A stretch of 64,000 nt of DNA from Chloroflexota bacterium (GTDB lineage Bacteria > Chloroflexota > UBA6077 > FW602-bin22 > CADDYW01). A program made the position numbers and the translations under genes. The notes under the pieces were generated by a model, which saw only the letters and a program-made list of their open reading frames with translations, searched no databases and had not been told where the DNA came from. Location of the stretch: the NCBI GenBank assembly GCA_902810745.1, contig CADDYW010000001.1, positions 1 to 64,000 on the forward strand, written 5' to 3'. Shown here piece after piece: positions 39,674-49,194 of the stretch; the first letter of the stretch is position 1, and each line of letters opens with the position of its first letter.

Positions 39674-41076
39674 TGGATCGAGCTGGGCATTCGCTTCCAG
39701 AAGACTTCCGAGGTCGGCAGGTCACGCTGGTCGGCCTGGGAACCAGGACGCACGTCGCGCTCGCCCGTTATCTCGTCGGGAAGGGTGCACGCGTGCGCAT
39801 CAGCGAACGAAAACCTCGCGAGCAACTGTCGAGGGAGCTGGAGCTGATCGCGGATCTTCCGGTGGAGCTCCGCCTCGGCGGGCACCAGCCGGAAGACGTA
39901 CTCGACGCGGACGTCGTCTTCGTATCCCCCGGGGTACCGCGGGAAATTCCAGTTCTCGGAGTGGCATGCGAGCGTGGTATTCCGATCTCAAGCGAGATCG
40001 AGCTTCTGTTCGCGCGCTGTCTCGCGCCAATCGTCGGGATTACCGGCTCGGCCGGGAAGACGACGACGACGACGCTCGTAGGAGAGATGCTCCGAGCAGA
40101 CGGCCGTGCGGTTTACGTGGGTGGCAACATCGGCATCCCACTCATCGAGAAGGTCGACGACATTGCTGCCGATAGCTGGGTTGTGCTCGAGCTGAGCAGC
40201 TACCAGCTCGAGGCGCTCGATCGCAGCGCGCACGTCGGAGCAATCCTCAACGTGACGCCAAATCATCTCGATCGCCATCCATCCTTCGAGCACTACCGAG
40301 AAAGCAAGTTCAATCTGGTGCGCCACCAGAGCCCGGGCGACACGGCGATTCTTGGCGCGGATGATCCCGTCGCGGCGTCACTCGCCCCGCGTTGCACCGG
40401 GTCGGTCCGCTGGTTCTCCAGCGATCACGACGTGACGGTCGGAGCGTATCGGCGCGGCGACGAGCTCATCGTTCGTGACGAATCGGTCGACGCGAGGTTC
40501 GCGGTCACCTCCGATCTCAAGGTGCCGGGCGCTCACAATGTCTTGAACGTCCTTGCCGCAGCGGCGGTCGCTCGTGCCACGGGCGTGAGGCTTGCCGCGA
40601 TCAGCCAGATCGCTACGACGTTCACCGGCGTCGAGCATCGCCTCGAGTTCGTGCGTCAGATCGACGGCGTATCCTACTACAACGACTCGATCGCGACGTC
40701 ACCCGAACGGACGCGCGCTGGACTTCAAAGCTTCACCTGCCCCATCGTTCTCATCGCAGGCGGTCGCAGCAAGCACCTCCCGATGGAGGATCTGGCCAGG
40801 ACGATTGTCGAAAAGGTGCGTGCCGTGGTGACGATCGGGGAGATGGCCGACGAGATCGAGGAAGCGGTGCGGGCGCAGAGTGGTGGCGAGAAGCTTCCAA
40901 TCGAGCGCGCTTCCGATCTCGCCGGAGCCGTTCGCATCGCGCGGACCCTGGCGCGGCCAGGCGATGCCGTTCTCCTTTCACCATCAGGGACGAGCTTTGA
41001 TCAATTCCAGGATTTCGAAGACCGTGGACGCAGATTCAAGGCCGAAGTATGGGCGCTGGAGGCGCGGCTGTCGTGA
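39673..41076 (+). CDS. murD: UDP-N-acetylmuramoylalanine-D-glutamate ligase
   Basis: MurD, 467 aa, adds D-Glu to UMAG in the cytoplasm. The ATP motif GSAGKTTTT is at residues 125-133, then LELSSYQLE and NVTPNHLDRH are typical. SGTSFDQFQDFEDRG near the end is the MurD C-terminal signature. ATG start inside the mraY stop. The stop overlaps the ftsW start. Confidence 0.96.
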   Translation: MDRAGHSLPEDFRGRQVTLVGLGTRTHVALARYLVGKGARVRISERKPREQLSRELELIADLPVELRLGGHQPEDVLDADVVFVSPGVPREIPVLGVACERGIPISSEIELLFARCLAPIVGITGSAGKTTTTTLVGEMLRADGRAVYVGGNIGIPLIEKVDDIAADSWVVLELSSYQLEALDRSAHVGAILNVTPNHLDRHPSFEHYRESKFNLVRHQSPGDTAILGADDPVAASLAPRCTGSVRWFSSDHDVTVGAYRRGDELIVRDESVDARFAVTSDLKVPGAHNVLNVLAAAAVARATGVRLAAISQIATTFTGVEHRLEFVRQIDGVSYYNDSIATSPERTRAGLQSFTCPIVLIAGGRSKHLPMEDLARTIVEKVRAVVTIGEMADEIEEAVRAQSGGEKLPIERASDLAGAVRIARTLARPGDAVLLSPSGTSFDQFQDFEDRGRRFKAEVWALEARLS

Positions 41077-42233
41077 GCGATCGATCGACCGGGACGCGGC
41101 CTGACATCGTGCTCCTCGCGACCATTGGCATCCTTCTCGTGATCGGTCTCGACATGGTCTATAGTGCGAGCTACGTGATTGCGCATAACAATCCTCAGTA
41201 CGGCTCGGATACCTACTTCCTGATGCGGCAGATCATCTGGTCGGCAGTCGGAACGATGCTCCTGTTCATCTTGCAGTCCGTCGATTATCACGTCTTGCGC
41301 CGGCTGACCGTGCCACTGCTGGCACTGGTCGTCGTCCTCCTCGCCGCCGTGCTCGTCTCGCACTTCGGTCACGCGGCATACGGCGCGCAGCGCTGGCTCC
41401 GTGTCGGTCCGCTGCCACCAATCGAGCCAAGTGAGTTTGCCAAGCTCGCACTTGTCCTGTACCTCGCCGACTGGCTCTCGCGCCGACCCCGAGCGGTCGC
41501 GACGCTCAGTGGCGGCTTCGTACCGTTCGGCTTGATTCTCGCGGTTCTGTGCGGTCTGGTCGTCATGGAGCCCGACCTCGGCAGTGCATTCGTCATTGCC
41601 GCGACGGCGATTTCGATGTTTTTCATTGCGGGCGCCGACATTCGACACCTCGTGCTCGGCCTGGTCGGTGGCGGTGCCTTGCTTGCCGCTGCCATTGCGA
41701 GCGCGAGCTACCGATTCGAGCGCATCGCCGCGTACCTGGATCCCATGAAAGACCCGCTCGGCATTGGCTGGAACACGCTTCAGGCTGAGATTGCGCTCGG
41801 ATCAGGCGGCATCTTCGGCCTGGGACTCGGAGCCAGCCGTCAGAAGTTCTATTACCTGCCGAACGCCCACACTGATGCCATTTTCGCGGTGATTGGCGAA
41901 GAGCTCGGGCTGATCGGTACGATCACGGTGCTTGGCCTCTTCGCCCTGATCGCATTTCGGGGCTATCGCGTAGCTCTTCGTGCCCCGGACCCGTTTGGCG
42001 CCCTGATCGCCGCGGGCGTCACGTCGTGGCTGGTGGTCCAGGCTCTGATCAACATCGCCGTCGTCACCGCGACCGTTCCCTTTACCGGGATCCCGTTGCC
42101 ATTCGTCAGCTTCGGAGGGTCGTCGCTCATCGTCTCGCTGATGGCGATGGGCATTGTGCTGAACGTCTCTCGTCACTGCACGAGCGATCAGAGCAGCTCA
42201 GTCGGGCGGGCCTCTGTCGAGGTGGCAGTATGA
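41073..42233 (+). CDS. ftsW: Septal lipid II polymerase FtsW
   Basis: 386 aa SEDS protein with about 10 membrane spans, the peptidoglycan glycosyltransferase partner of FtsI. GIGWNTLQAEIALGSGGIFGLGLGASRQKFYYLPNAHTD-type segments (about residues 230-268) and GIPLPFVSFGGSS near the end are characteristic. The start GTG overlaps the murD stop (GTGA), with GGAGG ten bases upstream. Confidence 0.94.
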   Translation: MSDRSTGTRPDIVLLATIGILLVIGLDMVYSASYVIAHNNPQYGSDTYFLMRQIIWSAVGTMLLFILQSVDYHVLRRLTVPLLALVVVLLAAVLVSHFGHAAYGAQRWLRVGPLPPIEPSEFAKLALVLYLADWLSRRPRAVATLSGGFVPFGLILAVLCGLVVMEPDLGSAFVIAATAISMFFIAGADIRHLVLGLVGGGALLAAAIASASYRFERIAAYLDPMKDPLGIGWNTLQAEIALGSGGIFGLGLGASRQKFYYLPNAHTDAIFAVIGEELGLIGTITVLGLFALIAFRGYRVALRAPDPFGALIAAGVTSWLVVQALINIAVVTATVPFTGIPLPFVSFGGSSLIVSLMAMGIVLNVSRHCTSDQSSSVGRASVEVAV

Positions 42234-43375
42234 CACGCGGGACGCGGCGGATCCTTCTGACCGGTGGCGGCACCGGCGGGCACGTCTATCCCGCGCTGGC
42301 GGTCGCGGCTCGTGGCCGCGACGGGGACGGCGACCGAAGCGAGTTTCTGTACGTGGGTACCAGCCGGGGCCTCGAGCGCGATATTGTCGAGAAAGCCGGC
42401 TTACCTTTCCGGTCCATCGACGCGGGCGCGGTTCGGGGACGGTCGATTGTCGCGGGCTCCATCGGAATCGCCCGGACGGTCCACGGAATCATCCAGGCAC
42501 GACGTGTCATCGGCGACTTCCAGCCCGACGTCGTGCTCGCCACGGGAGGCTTTGTCTGCGTCCCGGTCGTCCTGGCCGCGCGCGCTGCCGGGGTTCCGAC
42601 CGTCGTGTACCTTCCAGACCTCCGCCCCGGCTGGGCGGTCCGATTCCTGTCCCGCGTGGCCACCGCGGTCGCCGTGTCGTTTGAGGATGTTCGGCCACAC
42701 ATCGCGAGCCGCCAGGTCTACGTCACCGGATATCCGGTCCGACCAGAGCTCTTGCGCTGGAATCAGATCGAAGGGCGGCGGGCACTGTCTATCCCGGAGA
42801 ACGCACGTGTCGTGCTCGTGATGGGTGGCAGCCGCGGCGCCCAGTCGATCAACGAGGCCATCCGCCGGGGCATCCGAAGGATCCTCGCGCAGGCCTGGGT
42901 GATTCACGCGACCGGAGTGAGTAACTTCAGCGAGATCGAGCGGCAGCGAGCGGAGCTACCCGAGGACGTGCGGGACCGCTACCGTGTCTACCCGTATCTG
43001 GATGAGGAGCTCGCGCCCGCGATGGCATCGGCAACCCTCGTGATCTGTCGGGCAGGGGCGTCGACGCTGGGCGAGCTCCCTGCGGTCGGGCTGCCAGGGC
43101 TGCTGGTACCGTATCCGCACGCTGGCGCCCACCAGAGGCTGAATGCCGAATTCCTCGCTGCGCGTGGTGCAGTGGAGACGGTCGACGACGAAACCGCACG
43201 GACCGGCGGTCTCGTCGACGCGGTGCTGGCGCTTCTCGAGAGACCGGACAAGCTCGCGAAGATGGCCGAGGCAGCGCGCCGAATGGCGCGTCCGGACGCG
43301 GCGGACCAGCTTTTACGACTGGTAAGCGATCTTGCAGACTCCAGGGTGGGGAAGTCGATGGAGAGGTTGGCGTGA
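42230..43375 (+). CDS. murG: MurG lipid II synthase
   Basis: 381 aa GT28 enzyme that adds GlcNAc to lipid I. The N-terminal GGGTGGHVYPALA (residues 12-24) and the C-domain GAS-TLGELPAVGLPGLLVPYPHA motif, with MGGSRGAQSIN, fit MurG. The ATG lies in the ftsW stop (ATGA). The stop overlaps the next gene (GTGA). Confidence 0.96.
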   Translation: MTRGTRRILLTGGGTGGHVYPALAVAARGRDGDGDRSEFLYVGTSRGLERDIVEKAGLPFRSIDAGAVRGRSIVAGSIGIARTVHGIIQARRVIGDFQPDVVLATGGFVCVPVVLAARAAGVPTVVYLPDLRPGWAVRFLSRVATAVAVSFEDVRPHIASRQVYVTGYPVRPELLRWNQIEGRRALSIPENARVVLVMGGSRGAQSINEAIRRGIRRILAQAWVIHATGVSNFSEIERQRAELPEDVRDRYRVYPYLDEELAPAMASATLVICRAGASTLGELPAVGLPGLLVPYPHAGAHQRLNAEFLAARGAVETVDDETARTGGLVDAVLALLERPDKLAKMAEAARRMARPDAADQLLRLVSDLADSRVGKSMERLA

Positions 43376-43989
43376 TTTACTCGTATCTGATCGTCGCTCT
43401 GTTGATCGTGTTCGGCGCCATTGGATTCTGGCGTGGCTGGCTGCGCGAGGTCGGAACGCTTGCGGGCTTGCTGCTGGGCTGGATGATCGTTATTGCCGCC
43501 GGTGAAGCTTTCGTCAACGTCACCAACCGCCTCTACCTGATGATTGCATTCATCCTCCAGGATGGATTCGACGCGCGGCAGCCGGCGGCGCTGATCCAAT
43601 CGTTGCGGCGCAATCCAATCGTTGACCCGCGCCATCCGGATCTATTTCTCGGTGTTGTCTTCGCCGTTCTGGCTGTTGTCGCGTTCGTCGCGGCAAGTCG
43701 GTACATTGCTCCGGCGACCGGCTGGTCGTCACAGGCACTGGGTTCTCTCGTCGGCGTTGCCAATGGCTACCTGGTGACGTACCTGGCCCTTCACTACTTC
43801 GCGCCCACGGCCCGCGTGAGGCTACCGATCTGGCCTGGTGCGGGCGACGCGGCAGACGCACTTGGCCGCTTCCTCCCGACCCTTCTCGTCGCGGGCGTTC
43901 TCTTCGCCATCGGCGTCGCGTTACTCAGCTCGCGTCGCTTCCCAGCCAAAGGCAGTCCCAGGGCCGCCCCGGGTCGGACGAAAGGATGA
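43372..43989 (+). CDS. CvpA-like membrane protein
   Basis: 205 aa with about four membrane spans. The N terminus IVFGAIGFWRGWLREVGTLAGLLLG matches the CvpA family pattern (FxRGxxRE). CvpA proteins are linked to colicin V production and cell-envelope integrity; a precise role is unknown. A Lys/Arg/Pro tail ends the protein. Its place inside a dcw cluster, overlapping murG by four bases, suggests an envelope role. Confidence 0.65.
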   Translation: MIYSYLIVALLIVFGAIGFWRGWLREVGTLAGLLLGWMIVIAAGEAFVNVTNRLYLMIAFILQDGFDARQPAALIQSLRRNPIVDPRHPDLFLGVVFAVLAVVAFVAASRYIAPATGWSSQALGSLVGVANGYLVTYLALHYFAPTARVRLPIWPGAGDAADALGRFLPTLLVAGVLFAIGVALLSSRRFPAKGSPRAAPGRTKG

Positions 43990-44098
43990 TACCCGTGAAG
44001 GAGTATCCTCGCCCGACGAACGTCGCGTGCACGACGAAGATCGACCGGCGACGCCGAGCTGGTATGCCGTCGACAGCCACCGTGGGGAGACCCTCGCC

Positions 44099-45499
44099 AT
44101 GCTGACGAGACGTGAGCTTCCCTTCCCGTCACACGGGACCATTCACCTGGTCGGAATCGGCGGCACTGGGATGAGCGCGCTCGCAACACTCCTGTGGCAG
44201 GCGGGCTACACCGTGACCGGCTCGGACCTCAAGCCCTCCGCGGTCATCGAAAAGCTTCGGGCGGACGGTGTCTCGATCTCGATCGGACATGATCCGAGAA
44301 ACGTCGAGGGATCGGCGATCGTCGTCCGCTCGTCGGCCGTCGCCGACGCGAACGTCGAGGTCCAGCGCGCCCGAGCCCTCGGAATCAACGTGCTTAAGCT
44401 GGCCGAGTTCATCGGTCTGATCAGCCAGAGCTACCGAACTCTCGCTGTCGCGGGCACCAGTGGCAAGACAACGACGACGGCAATGCTTGCGTCCATTGCT
44501 CTGGAGGCCGGCCTCGATCCGACAGTCATCATCGGCGGAGTTCTGCCAACGCTGGGATCCGGTGCGCACCTCGGATCCGGTGAGTTCCTGATCGTCGAGG
44601 CTGACGAGTTCGATCAACGTTTCCTGCACCTGCGTCCAGAAATCGCCGTGGTGAGCAACGTCGAAGCAGATCACCTCGACTACTTCGGAAGCCTGTCGGC
44701 CATTGTCAAGGCCTTCGAGGCTTTCGTCGATCTCGTCCCTGATGACGGCTGGATCGTCGCCTGTGCCGACGATCCGATCGCGGCAAGGCTCGCGGAGCGG
44801 AAGCCAGAGACCTCCGTTACATTCGGGCTTGGCGAGAACGCCGACTGGCGGGCCGTGGGGGTCTCGCGCAACGATGTCGGAGGAAACGACTTCTACGTGA
44901 TGGCCCACGATACACTCGTCGGCCATTTCCGCCTGCGCATCCCCGGTCTCCACAACGTCTACGACGCCCTGGCGGCAACGGTCGCGGCGGGGCGCATCGG
45001 GGTCGACTTTACGACCGCGGCCAGCGCGCTGGAGCGGTTCGGCGGCGTGCGACGGCGACTGGAGCGCATCGGCGAGGCGGCCGGTGTCGTCGTCTTCGAC
45101 GACTACGCGCACAACCCGACCAAGGTCCGCGCGACTCTCGCGGCACTCCGCGAGCAGCACGCGGGACGAATCATCTGCCTGTTCCAGCCTCACACCTTCC
45201 ATCGCCTGGCCAGCCTCTTCGACGATTTCACCCACAGCTTCGACGATGCGGACCTGGTCGTCGTCACCGATGTCTATGAGCCGTTCGGGCGCGGCCCCGG
45301 ACACGGATCTCGAACTGCCGAGGACCTGGCGCGGGCGATCGTCGGAACCGCCGCGCGTTACGGTGGCGACCTGCGAAGCGCGGTTCAAACGGTTGCTCGC
45401 ATTGCGCGGCGTGGAGACACGATCGTGACCATGGGAGCCGGCGATGTGACCGACGCCGGCCCCGAGCTGCTGTCGATCCTCGCGTCTGATGAGGTGTGA
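44099..45499 (+). CDS. murC: UDP-N-acetylmuramate-L-alanine ligase
   Basis: MurC, 466 aa, adds L-Ala to UDP-MurNAc. The Rossmann start HLVGIGGTGMSALA and the ATP motif GTSGKTTTT (residues 119-127) are clear, as is DDYAHNPTKVRATL and FQPHTFHR. I chose ATG 44099 after GGGGAG; a longer open extension to 43838 overlaps the CvpA-like gene and is not supported. The stop overlaps murB (GTGA). Confidence 0.96.
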   Translation: MLTRRELPFPSHGTIHLVGIGGTGMSALATLLWQAGYTVTGSDLKPSAVIEKLRADGVSISIGHDPRNVEGSAIVVRSSAVADANVEVQRARALGINVLKLAEFIGLISQSYRTLAVAGTSGKTTTTAMLASIALEAGLDPTVIIGGVLPTLGSGAHLGSGEFLIVEADEFDQRFLHLRPEIAVVSNVEADHLDYFGSLSAIVKAFEAFVDLVPDDGWIVACADDPIAARLAERKPETSVTFGLGENADWRAVGVSRNDVGGNDFYVMAHDTLVGHFRLRIPGLHNVYDALAATVAAGRIGVDFTTAASALERFGGVRRRLERIGEAAGVVVFDDYAHNPTKVRATLAALREQHAGRIICLFQPHTFHRLASLFDDFTHSFDDADLVVVTDVYEPFGRGPGHGSRTAEDLARAIVGTAARYGGDLRSAVQTVARIARRGDTIVTMGAGDVTDAGPELLSILASDEV

Positions 45500-46443
45500 G
45501 ATCCGTGCGCTACGTTATCCCCGAGCAGATCCGGCGACGGTTTGGCGAAGCCCTGCGCATCGACGAGCCCCTTGCCCCGCATACGAGCTTCCGAATCGGC
45601 GGGCCTGCCGATCTCTTCATCGCGGCGCGAACGCGCGACGACATTGCCGATGCCGTGACAGCCGCCGAAGCGGCAGGTCTCCCCTGGATCGTCCTCGGGC
45701 GCTGCAGCAATGTCTTGATCCACGAGGACGGCATTCGAGGATTGGTCATTCGCAACGACGCCAGCTCATTTACCTTCGATCCCCGGACAGGCGTCGTCCA
45801 GTGTGACAGCGGTGCCAGGCTTCCGAGTGTGGGGGCACAGACCGCCAGGGCCGGTCTCGCCGGGCTCGAGTGGGCTGTTGGAATTCCGGGCAGCGTCGGC
45901 GGTGGCGTTGTCATGAACGCGGGCGCACACGGTGGCTGTATTGCCGACGTTCTCGCGTACGCCGAGATCCTCGACCACGGTCAGCGGTCGCAATACCCCG
46001 CGGCCGCACTCGAGCATTCCTACCGAGTGAGTCGCCTTCAGCGCGAGCGAGACCTGGTTGTGCTCGGCGCCGAGTTTCACCTCACCCCCTGCGCTCCAGC
46101 CGAGTGCCTCGCGCGTGTCCAGTCATTCCGACGACATCGCCAGGAAACCCAGCCGACGGATCCTGGTGCCGGATCAATCTTTCGCAATCCTCCACAGGCG
46201 TCGGCTGGCGCGTTAATCGACCGCGCCGGACTGAAGGGCACCAGGCACGGTGGGGCGTTGATCTCGCCCAAACACGGAAACTTCATCGTCAACGTCGATC
46301 ACGCGACGTTTGCCGACGTCGTCGCGCTCATCGACGTGGCACGGACCACCGTCGCGCGCCAGTTTGGTATCGACCTTCATCCCGAGGTCGAGTTCCTCGG
46401 ACCCGAGGGGCGACTGTCGCTCGATGAGGTACACCGGTTGTGA
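45496..46443 (+). CDS. murB: UDP-N-acetylenolpyruvoylglucosamine reductase
   Basis: MurB, 315 aa FAD enzyme that makes UDP-MurNAc. TSFRIGGPADLF near residue 30, GIPGSVGGGVVMNAGAHGG near 130-148, and GSIFRNP with the catalytic serine are family marks. LHPEVEFLG closes the protein, with the catalytic Glu. GTG start in the murC stop; the stop overlaps ftsQ. Confidence 0.95.
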   Translation: MRSVRYVIPEQIRRRFGEALRIDEPLAPHTSFRIGGPADLFIAARTRDDIADAVTAAEAAGLPWIVLGRCSNVLIHEDGIRGLVIRNDASSFTFDPRTGVVQCDSGARLPSVGAQTARAGLAGLEWAVGIPGSVGGGVVMNAGAHGGCIADVLAYAEILDHGQRSQYPAAALEHSYRVSRLQRERDLVVLGAEFHLTPCAPAECLARVQSFRRHRQETQPTDPGAGSIFRNPPQASAGALIDRAGLKGTRHGGALISPKHGNFIVNVDHATFADVVALIDVARTTVARQFGIDLHPEVEFLGPEGRLSLDEVHRL

Positions 46444-47240
46444 GCTGGAATCCGACGGACCGCCCAATCTATCGAGAGCACGGACGATTCGGTGCCATCC
46501 TGGGCGTGGCCAGGCTTATCGTAGGTGCCGTTCGGCTCACGCGATTGGTGCTGCACCGTCGCGTCCGCTACCTGGTGTTTCTTGCCGTGATCATTGCCGG
46601 GCTTGTGACGGTGATGGGCGATTCGGCGTTCCGGATCACGCACGTCGACGTTTACGGTACGCTGCTTCTCGATCGGTCAGCAGTGGTGAGAGCCGCGGGA
46701 TTGGTCGGCCAGAACCCGTTCACCGTGGAAACCAGCACGGTAAGGCAGCGTATCCTGGCCCTCGGCGTACCCGAAGAGGTATCGATAAGCTTCCATCTGC
46801 CGGATACTGCGATCGTCCAGGTAATCGAGCGCCAGCCAGCCTACGTCTGGAAGGCCGAAACGACGCTGTATCTGGTGTCGGACGATGGCACGATCCTGGG
46901 CCCGACGCGCGGGGTCCACGGACGCGTGGTCCTGGTGGATCTGGACCAGCGTCCGGTTCGCGTCGGGCAGAAGATCGATCCTCGCCCGCTTCGCGAAGCC
47001 GCGAACCTGCGTAACGCGTTGCCTCGCGTTGCCTCCCTCTCGCCAGCGACCTTCTCGTACTCACACGACCTCGGCGTTGTCATCTCGCTGAGCGACGGCC
47101 TGCAGGTCGCATTCGGCGACGACGACGATCTGGACGCGAAGCTGCGGGTGCTCGCGCCGGTGCTCCGAGCCGCGCTCGCGCAAAATCCGCGTCCTCGACT
47201 GGTCGACCTCCAGCTTGCCGATCATCCATTCTTCCGCTAG
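46440..47240 (+). CDS. ftsQ: FtsQ-type cell division protein
   Basis: 266 aa. A cytoplasmic tail (1-42), one membrane span (43-60), and an extracytoplasmic POTRA domain (about 64-133, FRITHVDVYGTLLLDRSAVVRA) followed by an FtsQ-type beta domain. It ends the dcw run. ftsA and ftsZ do not follow. GTG start overlaps murB; its TAG stop lies inside the first copy of the palindromic repeat. Confidence 0.85.
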   Translation: MSWNPTDRPIYREHGRFGAILGVARLIVGAVRLTRLVLHRRVRYLVFLAVIIAGLVTVMGDSAFRITHVDVYGTLLLDRSAVVRAAGLVGQNPFTVETSTVRQRILALGVPEEVSISFHLPDTAIVQVIERQPAYVWKAETTLYLVSDDGTILGPTRGVHGRVVLVDLDQRPVRVGQKIDPRPLREAANLRNALPRVASLSPATFSYSHDLGVVISLSDGLQVAFGDDDDLDAKLRVLAPVLRAALAQNPRPRLVDLQLADHPFFR

Positions 47241-47347
47241 TGGTGTGTCAAGCAGAAATTGATGGGTGGAGGCATTTGGGAAAATTGGCCCTGCGGGCCA
47301 ATTTTCCCAAATTGCTCCTCCTCATATTTCCGTTGGCGGGGCACTAG
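47234..47347. repeat. Palindromic repeat element, copy 1
   Basis: About 111 bases shared, with few differences, with 53445-53556. The core is an 18-bp perfect inverted repeat with a three-base loop TGC (47274-47291 and 47295-47312). The ends read CTAGTG (47237-47242) and CACTAG (47342-47347), 6-bp inverted termini. The left end includes the ftsQ stop codon. No ORF. It looks like a non-autonomous element (MITE or REP-like), family unknown. Confidence 0.8.
47274..47312. other. Hairpin of repeat copy 1
   Basis: Perfect 18-bp stem, ATTTGGGAAAATTGGCCC with its complement, loop TGC. Strong enough to stall or end transcription or to protect a 3' end after ftsQ, but no U tract follows. Confidence 0.75.
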
Positions 47348-47533
47348 ATGGAAGTCCGTGCAGACGTGCGAACCCGGCCTCGGCGCTGGCCCGCTCGCCT
47401 GCTCGCCCTCCTCGCCCACCCGTCTGACGCGCTCAGTCGGTCGCATCGCCGCGTCGTTCGGTCGTGGCGCCCCTCTGGCCCGCAGTGTGCAGTTCAAGGG
47501 GTGAGAAAATCTCCACGCTAAGGAGGAGGTCTC

Positions 47534-47788
47534 GTGGCTCACGTTCCTCTCGACGACGCGAAGCAGCTGTTTCATGAAACCAACCCCAAGACCTGGTCAC
47601 AGTTCGGGAAGGTGCTACACCAGCACAAGGGGAAGGTGGACGGTATCTCGGACACGTTGATCGACCTGATGATGGAGATGGTGCCGTACTTCGAGCAGAC
47701 CCACCAGCCATTCCCGAATACCCCGGAGCAGCTCCAGGATCTCCTCAATCGTCGCCTGGCCGCGACGGGACACAAGGGGGTTCCGTAA
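47534..47788 (+). CDS. Small soluble protein of unknown function
   Basis: 84 aa with a strong ribosome site AAGGAGGAGG (47521-47530) before a GTG start. Mostly helical: AKQLFHETNPKTWSQFGKVLHQHKGKV and DTLIDLMMEMVPYFEQTHQPFPNTPEQLQDLL. No membrane span, signal peptide or known motif. It lies alone between the repeat element and an MFS gene. I do not recognise a family. The start site and composition argue that it is real. Confidence 0.65.
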   Translation: MAHVPLDDAKQLFHETNPKTWSQFGKVLHQHKGKVDGISDTLIDLMMEMVPYFEQTHQPFPNTPEQLQDLLNRRLAATGHKGVP

Positions 47789-47946
47789 GCGCGACGCGAG
47801 GGAGACGCACCATGCGCTATCCTGGAGGAGTCGAGCGCCCGGACCGCCCATAGGACGCGAGTCGGCCGGGCGGCATCCGTGCGGGGCTTGCCAGCGGCAA
47901 TCGGTGAGGGCTATGATTGCCAGGCACCATCCACGCGGAGGCCCGG

Positions 47947-49182
47947 TTGCGGCTGTTCTGGCGACTCCTCAAGATCGACCCAAGCACGACCGAAGGGCGC
48001 CGTCTGGTCGCCTTCCTGGGTCTCACATTCTGCGCGGGTATCCTGGGTGGCCCCGTCTCGTCACTGCTCTCGATCTACGTCGACTCCCAGCTTCGTCAGC
48101 CGCCGACCTTCACGTCCACCCTGCTCGCCTTTCAGCTCGCGATGACCGGCGTCTTTGCCGTCGTCAGTGGTGTCGTCGCCGATGGCCTGGGCCAGAAGCG
48201 GACGCTTCTTCTGGGCCTCGTCGGTCTCCCGCTCGCGTCGGCCGTCTTCATCTTGCACAGCTTTTGGATTCTGGCCGGGGTGGTTCTCAGCCTGGGAATG
48301 ACCAACGCGCTACAGACCATCGGAGGACAATCGTATCTCCTCGCCGCAGCGCCGCGAGCAAAGCTCGGCGGCTTGACCGCGTTGTATTTCCTCGGGAACA
48401 CGCTGGGAGGAGCAGTCGGCAACGCAATCGCTGGACCTGCTGCCGATCGCTGGGGCTTCACCATCGTCGGCATCGGCGGCCTCGCGCTGTCACTCGTGCT
48501 CCTCGCGATCACGCTGGTGCTCCTCCCCGAAGCCGCGGTCGCGCCGGAAAGCCGGCGCGCGAGACCGTTGGAGCTCCTGGTAGCCTACGGACAGCTGATG
48601 CGACGGCGGCAGATCGTCCTGGTCGGCGTGATTCGCTTCCTCCCCACCTGCTTCTACGGAACGACGAGCCTGCTGATCCCGTTGCTCGTCTATCGGCTCA
48701 GCCACAGCGTCGCGGTCGCCTCGCTGTACGCGACCGCCAGCTTGCTGCTGTCGACCACGGCGCAGCAGATTGTCGGTCGCGTGATCGATCGGGTCGGTCC
48801 GTTTGGTCCGGTGCGAATCCTCACGGGATTTCTTCCGATCGTTGCCTTCCTGACCGCGCTGGCCACCGAGAACCTCCCGGCGCTCATCCTGGCCGGGCTC
48901 GGTGCCACGGCAACGCTCTGGTGCATCTCGACAACGATCCCGCCGCTCGTTCGCGAGGTTTCACCCGTCGCCTCCCAGGGTCGCGCCCTCGGCCTAGTCC
49001 ATCTGATCTGGAGCTCGGGAATGCTGATTGGCACCATCACGGCCGGGCCGTTCGTGATCATTAGCTCGCACCTTCCATTCGCCCTGTTCGCGGCCTGCAG
49101 CGTGCTCGCGTTCCCCGCTGCGATGGCTCTCCGCCGCTTCATCCCGGCCATCACCGATCGCGTGGTCGAGACTGCCGGATAG
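47947..49182 (+). CDS. MFS transporter
   Basis: 411 aa with about 12 membrane spans. Motif A-like VVADGLGQKRTLLLG near residue 78, then GNTLGGAVGNAIAGPAADRWGF. Substrate unknown. The TTG 47947 start has GGAGG (47937-47941) five bases upstream, better than the further TTG at 47917. The HAD gene follows 12 bases after its stop and may be cotranscribed. Confidence 0.86.
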   Translation: MRLFWRLLKIDPSTTEGRRLVAFLGLTFCAGILGGPVSSLLSIYVDSQLRQPPTFTSTLLAFQLAMTGVFAVVSGVVADGLGQKRTLLLGLVGLPLASAVFILHSFWILAGVVLSLGMTNALQTIGGQSYLLAAAPRAKLGGLTALYFLGNTLGGAVGNAIAGPAADRWGFTIVGIGGLALSLVLLAITLVLLPEAAVAPESRRARPLELLVAYGQLMRRRQIVLVGVIRFLPTCFYGTTSLLIPLLVYRLSHSVAVASLYATASLLLSTTAQQIVGRVIDRVGPFGPVRILTGFLPIVAFLTALATENLPALILAGLGATATLWCISTTIPPLVREVSPVASQGRALGLVHLIWSSGMLIGTITAGPFVIISSHLPFALFAACSVLAFPAAMALRRFIPAITDRVVETAG

Positions 49183-49194
49183 GGGAAAGGCGAG

